Assembly: GCF_001428045.1 (NCBI RefSeq)
Contig: NZ_LMSD01000034.1
Coordinates: forward strand, 62,001 to 126,000
Origin: Paenibacillus sp. Soil750
GTDB taxonomy: Bacteria; Bacillota; Bacilli; Paenibacillales; NBRC-103111
Direction of reading: 5' to 3'
Length of the DNA stretch: 64,000 bases
Part shown: positions 1-7,777 of the stretch, piece by piece
Position numbering within the stretch: position 1 is the stretch's first letter
How the letters are laid out: every line of letters begins with the position of its first letter
The notes under the pieces: generated by a model
Seen by the model: the letters and a program-made list of their open reading frames with translations, nothing else
Database searches by the model: none
What the model was told of the DNA's origin: nothing
Position numbers and translations under genes: made by a program

Positions 1-78
1 TCCTATTTCAACATTTATGAGGTTATCTCCACTCCGAATGGTGAAGCGAAACGCTTGATCCGTACGATTAAGCCATAA
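1..78 (+). CDS. C-terminal end of an unidentified protein (truncated by window start)
   Basis: An open frame runs from the first base to a TAA at 76-78 and gives the last 25 residues of a protein ending in RTIKP. It is followed directly by a strong hairpin terminator, as expected for the end of a real gene. The fragment is too short to assign a family, and I do not recognise it. Confidence 0.5.
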   Translation, partial: SYFNIYEVISTPNGEAKRLIRTIKP

Positions 79-86
79 CGACAAAT

Positions 87-131
87 AAAAAAGAGTAGGT
101 CCAGTAAGAACTGGATCTACTCTTTTTCTTT
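87..131. terminator. Bidirectional intrinsic terminator
   Basis: An A-run, an 18-base arm (88-105), a four-base loop and the matching arm (110-127) followed by a T-run form a long hairpin with U-tracts in both directions. It sits between the converging end of the gene at 1-78 and the carbonic anhydrase on the minus strand, and can serve both. Confidence 0.85.
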
Positions 132-132
132 T

Positions 133-711
133 TTATAATACCTCTGGTGCAGGCGGGTATGCCGCGTCAACGAGATCTAAACGACCTGTTTCTGGGTCGA
201 TGATCAGACCATGTACGGGTAAATTTTTGGGAAGTAAAGGATGATTCCGAATAATATTAACGCTTTTCTCGATGCCATCGCGCACATGCTCGAAACCAGT
301 GAGCCAGCGTTTTAGATCAATGCCAGCATGTCCCAATGTTTCAATGACATCGTCGGAGATGCCTCTTTTTTTTGCGTTGGCAATGACTGTTTCCGAGTTA
401 AGTCCTGTCATACCACAATCATAGTGTCCAATGACGAATACTTCATCGGCATCCAGCTGGTAAACAGCGACGATAATACTACGCATTAAACTTCCGAAGG
501 GGTGAGAGATAATGGCGCCAGCGTTTTTAATGATTTTGGCATCTCCATTATGAAGATTCATCGCCTTTGGAAGTAATTCCACAAGTCGCGTATCCATACA
601 CGTGATGACAACCATTCGTTTGTCAGGAAATTTCGTAGTCAGAAACTCTTGATATTGCTTCGTTTCAACGAAATCCTTGTTGTAGCTTAAAATCTCATTA
701 ATTAAAGACAT
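133..711 (-). CDS. Beta-class carbonic anhydrase (YtiB-like)
   Basis: Predicted cytoplasmic zinc enzyme interconverting CO2 and bicarbonate. The 192-residue product carries the beta-class zinc and active-site motifs: CMDTR near residue 38 (Cys ligand plus the Asp-Arg dyad) and HYDC near residue 96-99 (His and Cys ligands). Length fits the compact single-domain YtiB-type enzymes of Bacilli. I chose the ATG at 711 rather than an in-frame ATG 33 bases upstream, because GGAGGG lies six bases before it and the family begins MSLI/MSLL. It is followed by the bidirectional terminator; the Fe-S protein gene lies upstream on the same strand, 51 bases away, so co-transcription is possible. Confidence 0.9.
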   Translation of the reverse strand: MSLINEILSYNKDFVETKQYQEFLTTKFPDKRMVVITCMDTRLVELLPKAMNLHNGDAKIIKNAGAIISHPFGSLMRSIIVAVYQLDADEVFVIGHYDCGMTGLNSETVIANAKKRGISDDVIETLGHAGIDLKRWLTGFEHVRDGIEKSVNIIRNHPLLPKNLPVHGLIIDPETGRLDLVDAAYPPAPEVL

Positions 712-762
712 GGGTTTCCCTCCAGGTAAGTTGATGTGCTGCATGTCTATGTTTGTGCAGCT

Positions 763-1086
763 TTATCGTTTATCGACTAAGCTCATACCCGCATTGTAAA
801 TCTGATTATTACTCTTCAGTATATAGGATTTGTTGCCTTCATGGAAGTCGATTTTCATGTTGTCCTCAAAAAAGATCTCGTCCTTCGCTTTATATATCAA
901 AGGAAACGTATCGGTTACAGCGGAAATATCTTCAGCATTAGCCGCAGAAACCAACCATAGGGTAGGTACGCCATTCACGGAGCAGCCACAGCCTTCTGTA
1001 TCAAAAACGAGCTTAAGTAGGGTGTTATTTTGCTCCATCCAAGGCGTTAATCGTTGTTTAGCTGTATCGGTAAATGTAATGTTCAT
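763..1086 (-). CDS. HesB/IscA-like iron-sulfur cluster biosynthesis protein (YqkB-like)
   Basis: A 107-residue single-domain protein of the Fe-S biosynthesis (HesB-like) family. It contains the segment DTEGCGCSVNGVPTLWLV near residues 29-46, closely resembling Bacillus YqkB, with a paired Cys centre (GCGC) rather than the three-Cys pattern of true IscA/SufA. A role as an Fe-S carrier or scaffold is likely for the family but unproven. The start ATG is preceded by GAGGAG eight bases upstream. It lies upstream of the carbonic anhydrase on the same strand and is divergent from the carboxypeptidase gene. Confidence 0.85.
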   Translation of the reverse strand: MNITFTDTAKQRLTPWMEQNNTLLKLVFDTEGCGCSVNGVPTLWLVSAANAEDISAVTDTFPLIYKAKDEIFFEDNMKIDFHEGNKSYILKSNNQIYNAGMSLVDKR

Positions 1087-1229
1087 AACGTCATCTCCTC
1101 ACTTCGTTGCACAACAAACAGAATGCTGAATAAATGCTAGTCCTTATTCTACCACATTCAGATCGAAATTTGATTCTAACTCTCGTTGGAAGTATGATAT
1201 TTATGAAACATTTGGGAGGAGATGAGCAC

Positions 1230-2750
1230 ATGAGTGTTAGTGTTGGTAATGCCAAATTGGCATCGTTCAAAGCTTATGTTCGTAAAATGAAGCAGTACGA
1301 AGAGGCAATCTCTTTGATCTATTGGGACATGCGGACAGGTGCTCCAAAAAAAGGGATCGAAACACGTTCTGAGGTTGTCGGTGAGCTCTCCACCGAGGTA
1401 TTTCGAATGTCTACATCGGAAGAGATGGGCGACTATGTTAATTTCTTCATGCAGCCGGATGAGCTAGAGCAGTTAGATCCCATATCCCGCAAAATGGTGC
1501 AAGAATGCAAAAAAGAATACGATCGCAGCAAAAAAATTCCAGCTGACAAATATCAAGCTTATGTCGTGTTAACGTCACAAGCAGAGTCCGCATGGGAAGG
1601 CGCGAAGCATAATTCGGATTGGGCGTCTTTTCAGCCATATTTGGAGAAAATCGTGGCGGCTACACAGGAGTTTATTGAGCTGTGGGGCTATGAAGGGCAT
1701 AAATATAACACCTTGCTGGATATGTACGAGCCAGGGATGACCGTTGAAAAGCTGGATGAAGTATTCGGCACCCTTCGAGAAAAGGCTGTGCCACTCCTTG
1801 CAAAGATTAGTGATTCAGCGAATCAGCCGAATCGTTCCTTCTTAGATCAACAGTTTGATATTGGGAAGCAGAAGCAATTCTCGCTTTCTATTTTGAAACA
1901 GATGCAATATGACTTCGACGCTGGCCGTCTGGACGAGACGGTACACCCATTTGCGACAGCGTTAAACCCAGGCGATGTGCGGATTACGACGCGTTACTTG
2001 CCAAATGACATCACATCAGCCCTATTCGGAACGATTCATGAAGGCGGACACGCGCTGTATGAGCAAAATATTTCTACTGACCTCGTTGGAACTAATCTAT
2101 GCTCTGGTACTTCGATGGGGATTCACGAGTCGCAGTCCCGCTTCTGGGAGAACGTCATTGGCCGCAGCAAACAGTTCTGGGATCGCTATTACGGTGAACT
2201 TCAGACGACCTTTAGCGGGCAAATCGATGAGGTTGGCGTAGACGATTTCTATCGTGCGATTAACCATATCGAGCCATCCTTGATCCGAATTGAAGCGGAT
2301 GAGCTTACGTACAACTTACATATTATGATTCGCTATGAGCTGGAAAAAGGGCTATTCAGCGGCACGATCGCTGTAGCGGATTTACCTGCGGCGTGGAATG
2401 CCAAATACGAGGAGTATTTGGGAGTTACGCCTCCGAACGACGGCGAAGGTGTCCTACAGGATGTACACTGGTCTGGCGGTGCGTTCGGTTATTTCCCATC
2501 GTATGCGCTTGGGAACATGTACGCGGCGCAATTCACGAACACGCTTCGCAAAGAACTGCCTAACTTTGATAGCTTAATTGCTGAAGGCAACCTAGCACCG
2601 ATTAAAGAGTGGTTGACAGAGAAGGTTTACCAGCATGGTAAACTGCTGACACCGAACGAAATCATTCAACAAGTAACGGGCGAGCCGTTGAATCCGGAGT
2701 ACTTGGTCGCGTATCTGGAAGAGAAGTACTCGGAAATCTATGGCATTTAG
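1230..2750 (+). CDS. Metallocarboxypeptidase, M32 (Taq) family
   Basis: A 506-residue cytoplasmic zinc carboxypeptidase that removes C-terminal residues from peptides with broad specificity. The HEXXH metal motif appears as HEGGH in GTIHEGGHALYEQN around residues 268-281, followed by the M32-typical HESQSR segment and downstream acidic ligand region. Length matches the family (about 500). A longer frame is open from 1134, but the ATG at 1230 follows GGGAGGAGATG at ideal distance and gives the usual N terminus of the family, so it is the preferred start. A hairpin terminator follows. Monocistronic and divergent from the HesB-like gene. Confidence 0.93.
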   Translation: MSVSVGNAKLASFKAYVRKMKQYEEAISLIYWDMRTGAPKKGIETRSEVVGELSTEVFRMSTSEEMGDYVNFFMQPDELEQLDPISRKMVQECKKEYDRSKKIPADKYQAYVVLTSQAESAWEGAKHNSDWASFQPYLEKIVAATQEFIELWGYEGHKYNTLLDMYEPGMTVEKLDEVFGTLREKAVPLLAKISDSANQPNRSFLDQQFDIGKQKQFSLSILKQMQYDFDAGRLDETVHPFATALNPGDVRITTRYLPNDITSALFGTIHEGGHALYEQNISTDLVGTNLCSGTSMGIHESQSRFWENVIGRSKQFWDRYYGELQTTFSGQIDEVGVDDFYRAINHIEPSLIRIEADELTYNLHIMIRYELEKGLFSGTIAVADLPAAWNAKYEEYLGVTPPNDGEGVLQDVHWSGGAFGYFPSYALGNMYAAQFTNTLRKELPNFDSLIAEGNLAPIKEWLTEKVYQHGKLLTPNEIIQQVTGEPLNPEYLVAYLEEKYSEIYGI

Positions 2751-2792
2751 TAATAACAGAGCTCAATGTTTTTATTCATAAGAGTGTGAGAT

Positions 2793-2839
2793 AAAACAGC
2801 TTTTTCTGACGAATTTTTCGTCGGGGGAAGCTGTTTTTT
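2793..2839 (+). terminator. Intrinsic terminator of the M32 carboxypeptidase gene
   Basis: AAAACAGCTTTTTCTGACGA, then a T-rich loop and the complementary arm TCGGGGGAAGCTGTTTTTT form a hairpin ending in a six-T run. Confidence 0.85.
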
Positions 2840-3237
2840 CGTGTCGCTACTTGTCTTTCATCTCTATCTTACTCTCATCGTCCAACCAACTATCAACTAT
2901 CGCTTCCTTCTATCCGACCATCAACAGTTACTCCCTCGATCGACTGCCCTCTCACGATTAACTTTCCTACCCGCCACCAAACTCCACCTCCGTAACAAAG
3001 TTGCACGGAGAAGTCGCCAACTTCAACGATTCGCCTCGCGATAGGATTGGAGGATTGCGATATGCTTAAAACCTCATTCAAACCTCAACCTGTCTTCGTG
3101 CACACGCACAAACACCGCAGCATCTTCGTCATAAATCCCAAATGTATTCAACTCCATTAGCTTTTCTGGAAGAACCATTAACCGACGTCTGGGCTCCTGC
3201 ATAGGATACATTACAATTCAAATCGGAGGGACGTCCT
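2840..3237. other. 398-base intergenic stretch with strong C-over-G strand skew; no gene recognised
   Basis: No convincing gene is visible. Between 2881 and 3000 the plus strand holds 49 C and only 10 G, so the minus strand is purine-rich, as coding strands usually are here. A 62-codon minus frame with a TTG start (2893-3081) covers it but has no good ribosome-binding site and no recognisable domain. On the plus strand a 32-codon frame at 3062-3160 has GGAGG eight bases before its ATG. I looked for a TPP or SAM riboswitch before the importer operon and saw neither. It may be gene decay or an unrecognised small gene. Confidence 0.5.
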
Positions 3238-4251
3238 ATGAACAATCGGAAAAGATGGGGATTCACATTATCCGTCGTTCTGCTCTTAAGCTTAATCGCT
3301 TCAGCGTGTGGAACCAAAACGGAAGAAACAACGAAGGTGCGCATTGGTGAGGTGACGCGTTCCTTGTTCTATGCACCGCAGTATGTTGCGCTATCACAGG
3401 GCTTTTTCAAAGATGAAGGGCTCGATGTGGAACTGACAACAACACCTGGTGGAGACAAAACGATGACTGCGCTGCTCTCGAATGCCATTGATGTTGCGCT
3501 TGTTGGATCAGAAACATCGATTTACGTGTCACAACAAGGCTCGGATGATCCAGTTATTAATTTTGCACAATTGACCCAAACGGACGGCACTTTCCTAGTT
3601 GCTCGAACTAAAGTCGATAAGCTGGATTGGAATGCACTCAAAGGGAAAGTATTCCTCGGGCAACGTAAAGGCGGCATGCCGCAAATGGCTGGCGAGTTCA
3701 CACTGAAGAAGCACAACATCGACCCGCAGAAAGATTTGCAGCTAATCCAAAATATTGATTTTGCGAATATCGTATCGGCATATGCTTCGGGAACTGGTGA
3801 ATACGTACAGCTTTTCGAGCCGCAAGCATCGATCATTGAGAAAGAGGGCAAGGGTTATGTACTTGCATCCTTCGGAGTTGAAAGCGGACAGTTGCCTTAT
3901 ACCGTGTTTATGTCAAAGCAAAGCTTCATCAAAGCCAACCCGGCCACCATTCAGAAATTCACGAATGCGATTCAACGGGCGCAGTTATGGGTTGCCGCGA
4001 AGAGCGTAGATGAAATCACGGAAGCGGTATTGCCTTATTTTAAAGATATCGATGTCGCGATTGTGAAAAATGTTGTGAAACGATACAAAGATCAGGGCTC
4101 TTTCGCAACGGATGGCATTGTGGATGAGAAAGAATGGAATAACTTGCTTGACGTGATGACATCAGCTGGAGAGCTAAAAGAGAAAGTGGCATGGAGCAAA
4201 CTGGTGAATAACACTTTTGCAGAAAAAGCGAAATCAAACGTTAAGAAATAA
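3238..4251 (+). CDS. ABC transporter substrate-binding lipoprotein (NMT1/SsuA-like, YtlA-like)
   Basis: A 337-residue extracytoplasmic solute receptor tethered by lipid. The N terminus is a lipoprotein signal with lipobox ASAC (Cys at residue 24). The mature part reads as the NMT1/THI5-SsuA-TauA fold, including YAPQYVALSQGFFKDEGLDVEL and a later glycine-rich segment. GGAGGGACGTCCT precedes the ATG at 3238. It is the first gene of an SBP-ATPase-permease operon. The family binds sulfonates, nitriles, thiamine precursors or similar small molecules; the ligand cannot be read from sequence. In B. subtilis the similar ytlA-ytlC-ytlD set is linked to sulfur metabolism, which makes an organosulfur substrate the leading guess only. 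Confidence 0.88.
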   Translation: MNNRKRWGFTLSVVLLLSLIASACGTKTEETTKVRIGEVTRSLFYAPQYVALSQGFFKDEGLDVELTTTPGGDKTMTALLSNAIDVALVGSETSIYVSQQGSDDPVINFAQLTQTDGTFLVARTKVDKLDWNALKGKVFLGQRKGGMPQMAGEFTLKKHNIDPQKDLQLIQNIDFANIVSAYASGTGEYVQLFEPQASIIEKEGKGYVLASFGVESGQLPYTVFMSKQSFIKANPATIQKFTNAIQRAQLWVAAKSVDEITEAVLPYFKDIDVAIVKNVVKRYKDQGSFATDGIVDEKEWNNLLDVMTSAGELKEKVAWSKLVNNTFAEKAKSNVKK

Positions 4252-4304
4252 TCTCATGTACGAACTACTCAACGCAGGATGAAGATAAGAGGAGGTTAGG
4301 TGCC

Positions 4305-5078
4305 ATGGACACAGCTGTTCAGGTCGGAGATGTCACACAGGTTTACGTAACTGAGGAGCGGGCAACGCTTGCCTTACAAGGAATATCGTTTGACATAGCG
4401 AATGGAGAGTTCGTCAGTCTGATTGGACCTAGTGGCTGTGGCAAAACTACCCTCTTATCCATCATTGCGGGACTCCTTCCACCGACGTCAGGCCGGATAA
4501 CCGTGGCAGGGCATCACGTACAGGGACCATCGCCAAAAGTGGGTTACATGCTGCAGCAGGACTACTTATTTCCTTGGCGGACGATTGAAGCTAATGCTTG
4601 TATGGGACTGGAAATCGCAGGCATTCTGACGAAAGAGAAGAAGCAGGGGGCGCTTCACTTATTGGAGGAAATGGGTCTGCTAGCATTCAAAGATTATTAT
4701 CCTGCGCAGTTGTCTGGCGGGATGAGACAGCGCGTTGCACTTGTTCGAACATTGGCAACAGAACCTGAGCTGCTTCTACTAGATGAGCCTTTCTCTGCAC
4801 TGGATTATCAAACGAAGCTGCAGCTAGAAGATTTGGTTGTAGAGACGCTGCGCGCTAAGAAGAAAACAGCGATTCTGGTCACGCATGATATTTCAGAAGC
4901 GATTGCGATGAGTGATCGCATTATCGTACTGGCTCCGAATCCAGGGCGGATTCGCAGGTCGTTCCTTATGCCAGAGGTGGTAAGGGCAGCAGTGCCTTTT
5001 GAAGCGAGAGAATTGCCTGAATTTCATGCACTATTTCGGCAAATTTGGCAGGAGTTTGGGGGTGTGCAGCATGGATAA
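4305..5078 (+). CDS. ABC transporter ATP-binding protein (SsuB/TauB type)
   Basis: A 257-residue ATPase that energises the importer. All nucleotide-binding motifs are present in order: Walker A GPSGCGKTT near residue 43, Q-loop MLQQDYLFPW near 83, signature LSGGMRQR near 137, Walker B LLLLDEPFSALD near 157, and the H-loop VTHD near 194. The LFPW after the Q-loop is typical of nitrate/sulfonate/taurine importers. AGGAGG lies upstream of the ATG. The end overlaps the start of the permease gene by eight bases, indicating translational coupling. Confidence 0.92.
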   Translation: MDTAVQVGDVTQVYVTEERATLALQGISFDIANGEFVSLIGPSGCGKTTLLSIIAGLLPPTSGRITVAGHHVQGPSPKVGYMLQQDYLFPWRTIEANACMGLEIAGILTKEKKQGALHLLEEMGLLAFKDYYPAQLSGGMRQRVALVRTLATEPELLLLDEPFSALDYQTKLQLEDLVVETLRAKKKTAILVTHDISEAIAMSDRIIVLAPNPGRIRRSFLMPEVVRAAVPFEARELPEFHALFRQIWQEFGGVQHG

Positions 5079-5916
5079 TCACGATAACCACCAGCGCATC
5101 CAAACCAATCAACCGAATGAGACATTAAAGCAGGACGTACATCAGCGTTTTCTGAAGGCGAGGAAGAGAGAGACGAAGTGGGTACGACTTTTTCAAGCGG
5201 CCATTTTACTTCTATTTTTATCCCTATGGGAGATAGCCTCACGTTTGAAGTGGATTGATGTCCTGCTTTTTAGCTATCCGACCAAGGTATTCGCACTACT
5301 CTGGGAAAAACTGCTAGACGGTACGCTGCTTCCACATGTAGCGGTCACAGTAGAGGAGACGATTATTGGATTTTTCTTGGGGACGATCATGGGAACAGCT
5401 TTAGCGGTTGTGATTTGGTGGTCGCCATTTCTGTCGCGTGTACTGGATCCTTACATTGTCGTGCTGAATAGTATGCCTAAGGTTGCACTGGGTCCTTTAT
5501 TTATAGTCGGTTTTGGGCCTGGCTTACTGTCTATTATTGCAACAACACTGTCGATCACGGTCATTATTACGACGCTTGTCGTTTATGGCAGCTTTAAGGA
5601 AGTGGATCATAACTACGTTAAGGTCGTTAAGTTATTTGGAGGCAATCAGCGTAAGGTATTTCTCAAAGCGATCTTGCCATCCTCTTTTCCTGCTATCGTT
5701 TCTACGCTGAAAGTCAATGTAGGCTTGGCCTGGATCGGCGTCATCGTTGGTGAATTTCTAGTGTCCCAGAAGGGGCTGGGATACTTAATCATATATGGTT
5801 TTCAAGTTTTTAATTTCACCTTAGTGATATCTACCCTGTTCGTAATCGCAATCGTCGCAACGGTGATGTATCAGCTCGTAGCCAATTTAGAGAAAAAATT
5901 AACGAAGCATCGGTAA
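5071..5916 (+). CDS. ABC transporter permease (SsuC/TauC type)
   Basis: A 281-residue inner-membrane permease with about six hydrophobic segments and the EAA-type cytoplasmic loop around residues 180-200 (…VKLFGGNQRKVFLKAILPSS…) that docks on the ATPase. The first 30 residues are polar. A frame is open from 4999 inside the ATPase gene, but the ATG at 5071 overlaps the ATPase stop in the usual coupled arrangement, so it is chosen. It completes the importer operon, and no further gene seems part of it. Confidence 0.9.
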   Translation: MDNHDNHQRIQTNQPNETLKQDVHQRFLKARKRETKWVRLFQAAILLLFLSLWEIASRLKWIDVLLFSYPTKVFALLWEKLLDGTLLPHVAVTVEETIIGFFLGTIMGTALAVVIWWSPFLSRVLDPYIVVLNSMPKVALGPLFIVGFGPGLLSIIATTLSITVIITTLVVYGSFKEVDHNYVKVVKLFGGNQRKVFLKAILPSSFPAIVSTLKVNVGLAWIGVIVGEFLVSQKGLGYLIIYGFQVFNFTLVISTLFVIAIVATVMYQLVANLEKKLTKHR

Positions 5917-5938
5917 TCAGGAAAGACTTGCCACAGCC

Positions 5939-6001
5939 CTATGCAAAATGAAATAATGAGCCCATAGAAAAACCTGTAAAAGAGGTGAAACACTATGGGC
6001 T
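5939..6001 (+). promoter_or_regulatory. Inverted repeat sequestering the start site of the downstream exporter gene
   Basis: AGCCCATAG at 5959-5967 is perfectly complementary to CTATGGGCT at 5993-6001, which contains the ATG start codon. Inside this stem, ACCT (5973-5976) can pair with AGGT of the ribosome-binding site. Upstream, CTATG at 5939-5943 can pair with the same CATAG (5963-5967), offering a competing fold that would free the start. This is read directly from sequence; regulatory use is inference. Confidence 0.5.
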
Positions 6002-6954
6002 TTCGTGTGCTCAAAACAGCCATTGCGGTCATAATCGCGATGTATCTGGCGTATATATTAGGGGTTCATACGCCTGGAGCAGCGGGGCTTCTTGCCATTC
6101 TGGGCATTGAAGTGACGAAGAAGAAAGGCATCCAAAGTGCCTTGCACCGTATCGCGGCATCCATTCTGGCACTACTCATCGGTTCGGTCTTATTTAACCT
6201 GCTTGGGTTCCATATTTGGGTCGTTAGTTTATTTATTCTTATCGTGTTTCCAGTTCTAGTTCGGCTCCGGATTACCGAAGGGGCTGTAACAGGCGCGGTC
6301 GTCATGCTGCATCTTTTTGCTTATGAATCAGCGGACTGGCCGACAGTATTTAATGAACTAATCTTGCTAGTTATTGGACTGGGTTCAGCTACTCTTATCA
6401 ATATTGCTTATATGCCAAAGGCTGATGCCGCACTTATCGCTCATAAACAACAAATAGAGGGATTGTTTTCCGACATTTTTGTCAACATTGCGAAGCATCT
6501 TCGGGATAATACGGTGATTTGGGATGGGAAAGAGCTTCTCGAAGTCAGTGAGGAAATTGAACGCGGGGCAAGCTTGGCGAAACGGTCAATGGAGAATACG
6601 TTATTGTTTGGTTGGGATCCCTATTGGCGCGTGTATTTCTACATGAGAGGTGAACAGCTGGAGTCGATCCATCGGATGATTGATCTCGTTGCCGGGGTGT
6701 ATCAGACCTTACCACAAGGAGAGTTGGTTGCTGCGATCTTCGAAGATATTAGCCAATCTGTGAAGGAAGACTATTATACAGGGGAAGCAGAGAAAGAATT
6801 ACAAGAGCTGAATGCTCGTTACAAGGGGATGCCATTGCCCGAGAGTCGAGAAGAATTCGAAGTGAGATCAGCGATTTTACAGCTTAACAGAGAGTTAATG
6901 CACTACTTAGGTATTGCCAAAAAGCAAAAAAAACACCGACCTGAAGCGGGTTGA
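5995..6954 (+). CDS. Aromatic acid exporter (ArAE/FUSC-like) family membrane protein
   Basis: A 319-residue membrane protein. Residues 1-140 contain four to six hydrophobic segments starting MGFRVLKTAIAVIIAMYLA, typical of the ArAE_1/YqjA-type half-exporters; residues 145-319 form a soluble, largely helical cytoplasmic domain ending in a basic tail. The family is associated with efflux of aromatic carboxylic acids, but the substrate here is unknown. AGAGGTG precedes the ATG and both lie in an inverted repeat (see the separate entry). It stands between the importer operon and cotE, with no clear terminator afterwards. Confidence 0.8.
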   Translation: MGFRVLKTAIAVIIAMYLAYILGVHTPGAAGLLAILGIEVTKKKGIQSALHRIAASILALLIGSVLFNLLGFHIWVVSLFILIVFPVLVRLRITEGAVTGAVVMLHLFAYESADWPTVFNELILLVIGLGSATLINIAYMPKADAALIAHKQQIEGLFSDIFVNIAKHLRDNTVIWDGKELLEVSEEIERGASLAKRSMENTLLFGWDPYWRVYFYMRGEQLESIHRMIDLVAGVYQTLPQGELVAAIFEDISQSVKEDYYTGEAEKELQELNARYKGMPLPESREEFEVRSAILQLNRELMHYLGIAKKQKKHRPEAG

Positions 6955-7006
6955 CTCTGACAGATATCAGTATTTTCGAATCTCAAAAATAATATAAAAT
7001 AATTGT

Positions 7007-7034
7007 CACTCTAGACTACTGTCCTGCATACACT
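7007..7034 (+). promoter_or_regulatory. Possible mother-cell sporulation promoter (SigE/SigK type) of cotE
   Basis: CATACACT at 7027-7034 matches the SigE -10 box (CATACANT) and resembles the SigK -10 box. A CAC-type -35 element (7006-7009) stands about 16 bases before it, closer to SigK usage. Bacillus cotE is transcribed from SigE and SigK promoters, which makes the match meaningful, but the -35 assignment is weak. Confidence 0.4.
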
Positions 7035-7068
7035 TGTAATGAATGATTGTATGGAGGAGGTTGAAAGG

Positions 7069-7635
7069 ATGTCATTAGATAAAGATTTGCAATGCAGAGA
7101 GATCATTACAAAGGCTGTCTGCGGTAAAGGTCGCAAATTTTCTCATGTAAGTCATACCGTGACTCCGCCTTATTCTCCAACCAGTATTTTGGGCGCTTGG
7201 ATTATTAATAACCAATTCGAGGCTGTCCATTCTGGAGAGGGCGTAGAGGTAGTTGGTACTTACGATATCAACATCTGGTATTCTTACGATCGTAACACCA
7301 AAACAGACGTAGCAAAAGAAACCGTATCGTATGTAGAAATCGTTGGACTAAGCTACTTGGACAAAAAACATAAGCCGACGACAGCCGAAGTATCAGCTGT
7401 CGCGACGCAAGAGCCGAACTGCGTAGAGGCCAGCATCTCTTCAAGCGGCGACAGCGTCATCATTCGGGTGGAACGCGAGTTTCAAGTTGAGCTCATTGCC
7501 GAAACGAAAGTCTGTGTAGTCGTTTGCACCAACGGCTGCAATGACTTCGACGACAAGCACGTGGATTTCGATGACAGTGGCGATGGTGATTTTGAGGATC
7601 TGGACGCCGATCTGCTCGAGGATGAACTGGATTAG
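7069..7635 (+). CDS. cotE: Outer spore coat morphogenetic protein CotE
   Basis: A 188-residue protein that in Bacillus sits at the interface of the inner and outer coat and recruits outer-coat proteins during sporulation. The N-terminal CREIITKAVCGKGRKFSH and the SILGAWIINNQFEA, YDINIWYSYDRNTKT and VEREFQVELIAETKV segments are characteristic. The C terminus is a long run of Asp and Glu, as in Bacillus CotE. I chose the ATG at 7069, eight bases after GGAGGAGG, over one 30 bases upstream. A terminator separates it from the amidoligase gene downstream. In Bacillus cotE also lies just upstream of mutS; here the amidoligase gene stands between them. Confidence 0.95.
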   Translation: MSLDKDLQCREIITKAVCGKGRKFSHVSHTVTPPYSPTSILGAWIINNQFEAVHSGEGVEVVGTYDINIWYSYDRNTKTDVAKETVSYVEIVGLSYLDKKHKPTTAEVSAVATQEPNCVEASISSSGDSVIIRVEREFQVELIAETKVCVVVCTNGCNDFDDKHVDFDDSGDGDFEDLDADLLEDELD

Positions 7636-7677
7636 GGGATCTTATACGCCATTATATGCGGGCTAAAGAGGTTCGGC

Positions 7678-7700
7678 AGAGGGCATTTGCCCTCTTTTTT
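7678..7700 (+). terminator. Intrinsic terminator after cotE
   Basis: AGAGGGC, a four-base loop and GCCCTCT followed by a T-run form a compact classic terminator. Confidence 0.85.
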
Positions 7701-7777
7701 GTTGTATTCGCACATTTGGGCATTCGCGTATATAAAGCGCCAGGAGCAGTGGTAATAGGTGAATAGGAGGTGTTAGA

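Noticed and set aside
1134..1229. N-terminal extension of the M32 carboxypeptidase
   Set aside because: The frame is open, but the ATG at 1230 has the ribosome site and matches the usual family start.
3062..3160. 32-codon frame with GGAGG before its ATG
   Set aside because: Good ribosome site, but odd composition (His and Lys rich), no family and no promoter; noted within the intergenic entry only.
3161..3237. TPP riboswitch before the NMT1-like importer genes
   Set aside because: No CTGAGA or ACCTGATCTGG-type core is present, so thiamine-precursor transport is not supported.
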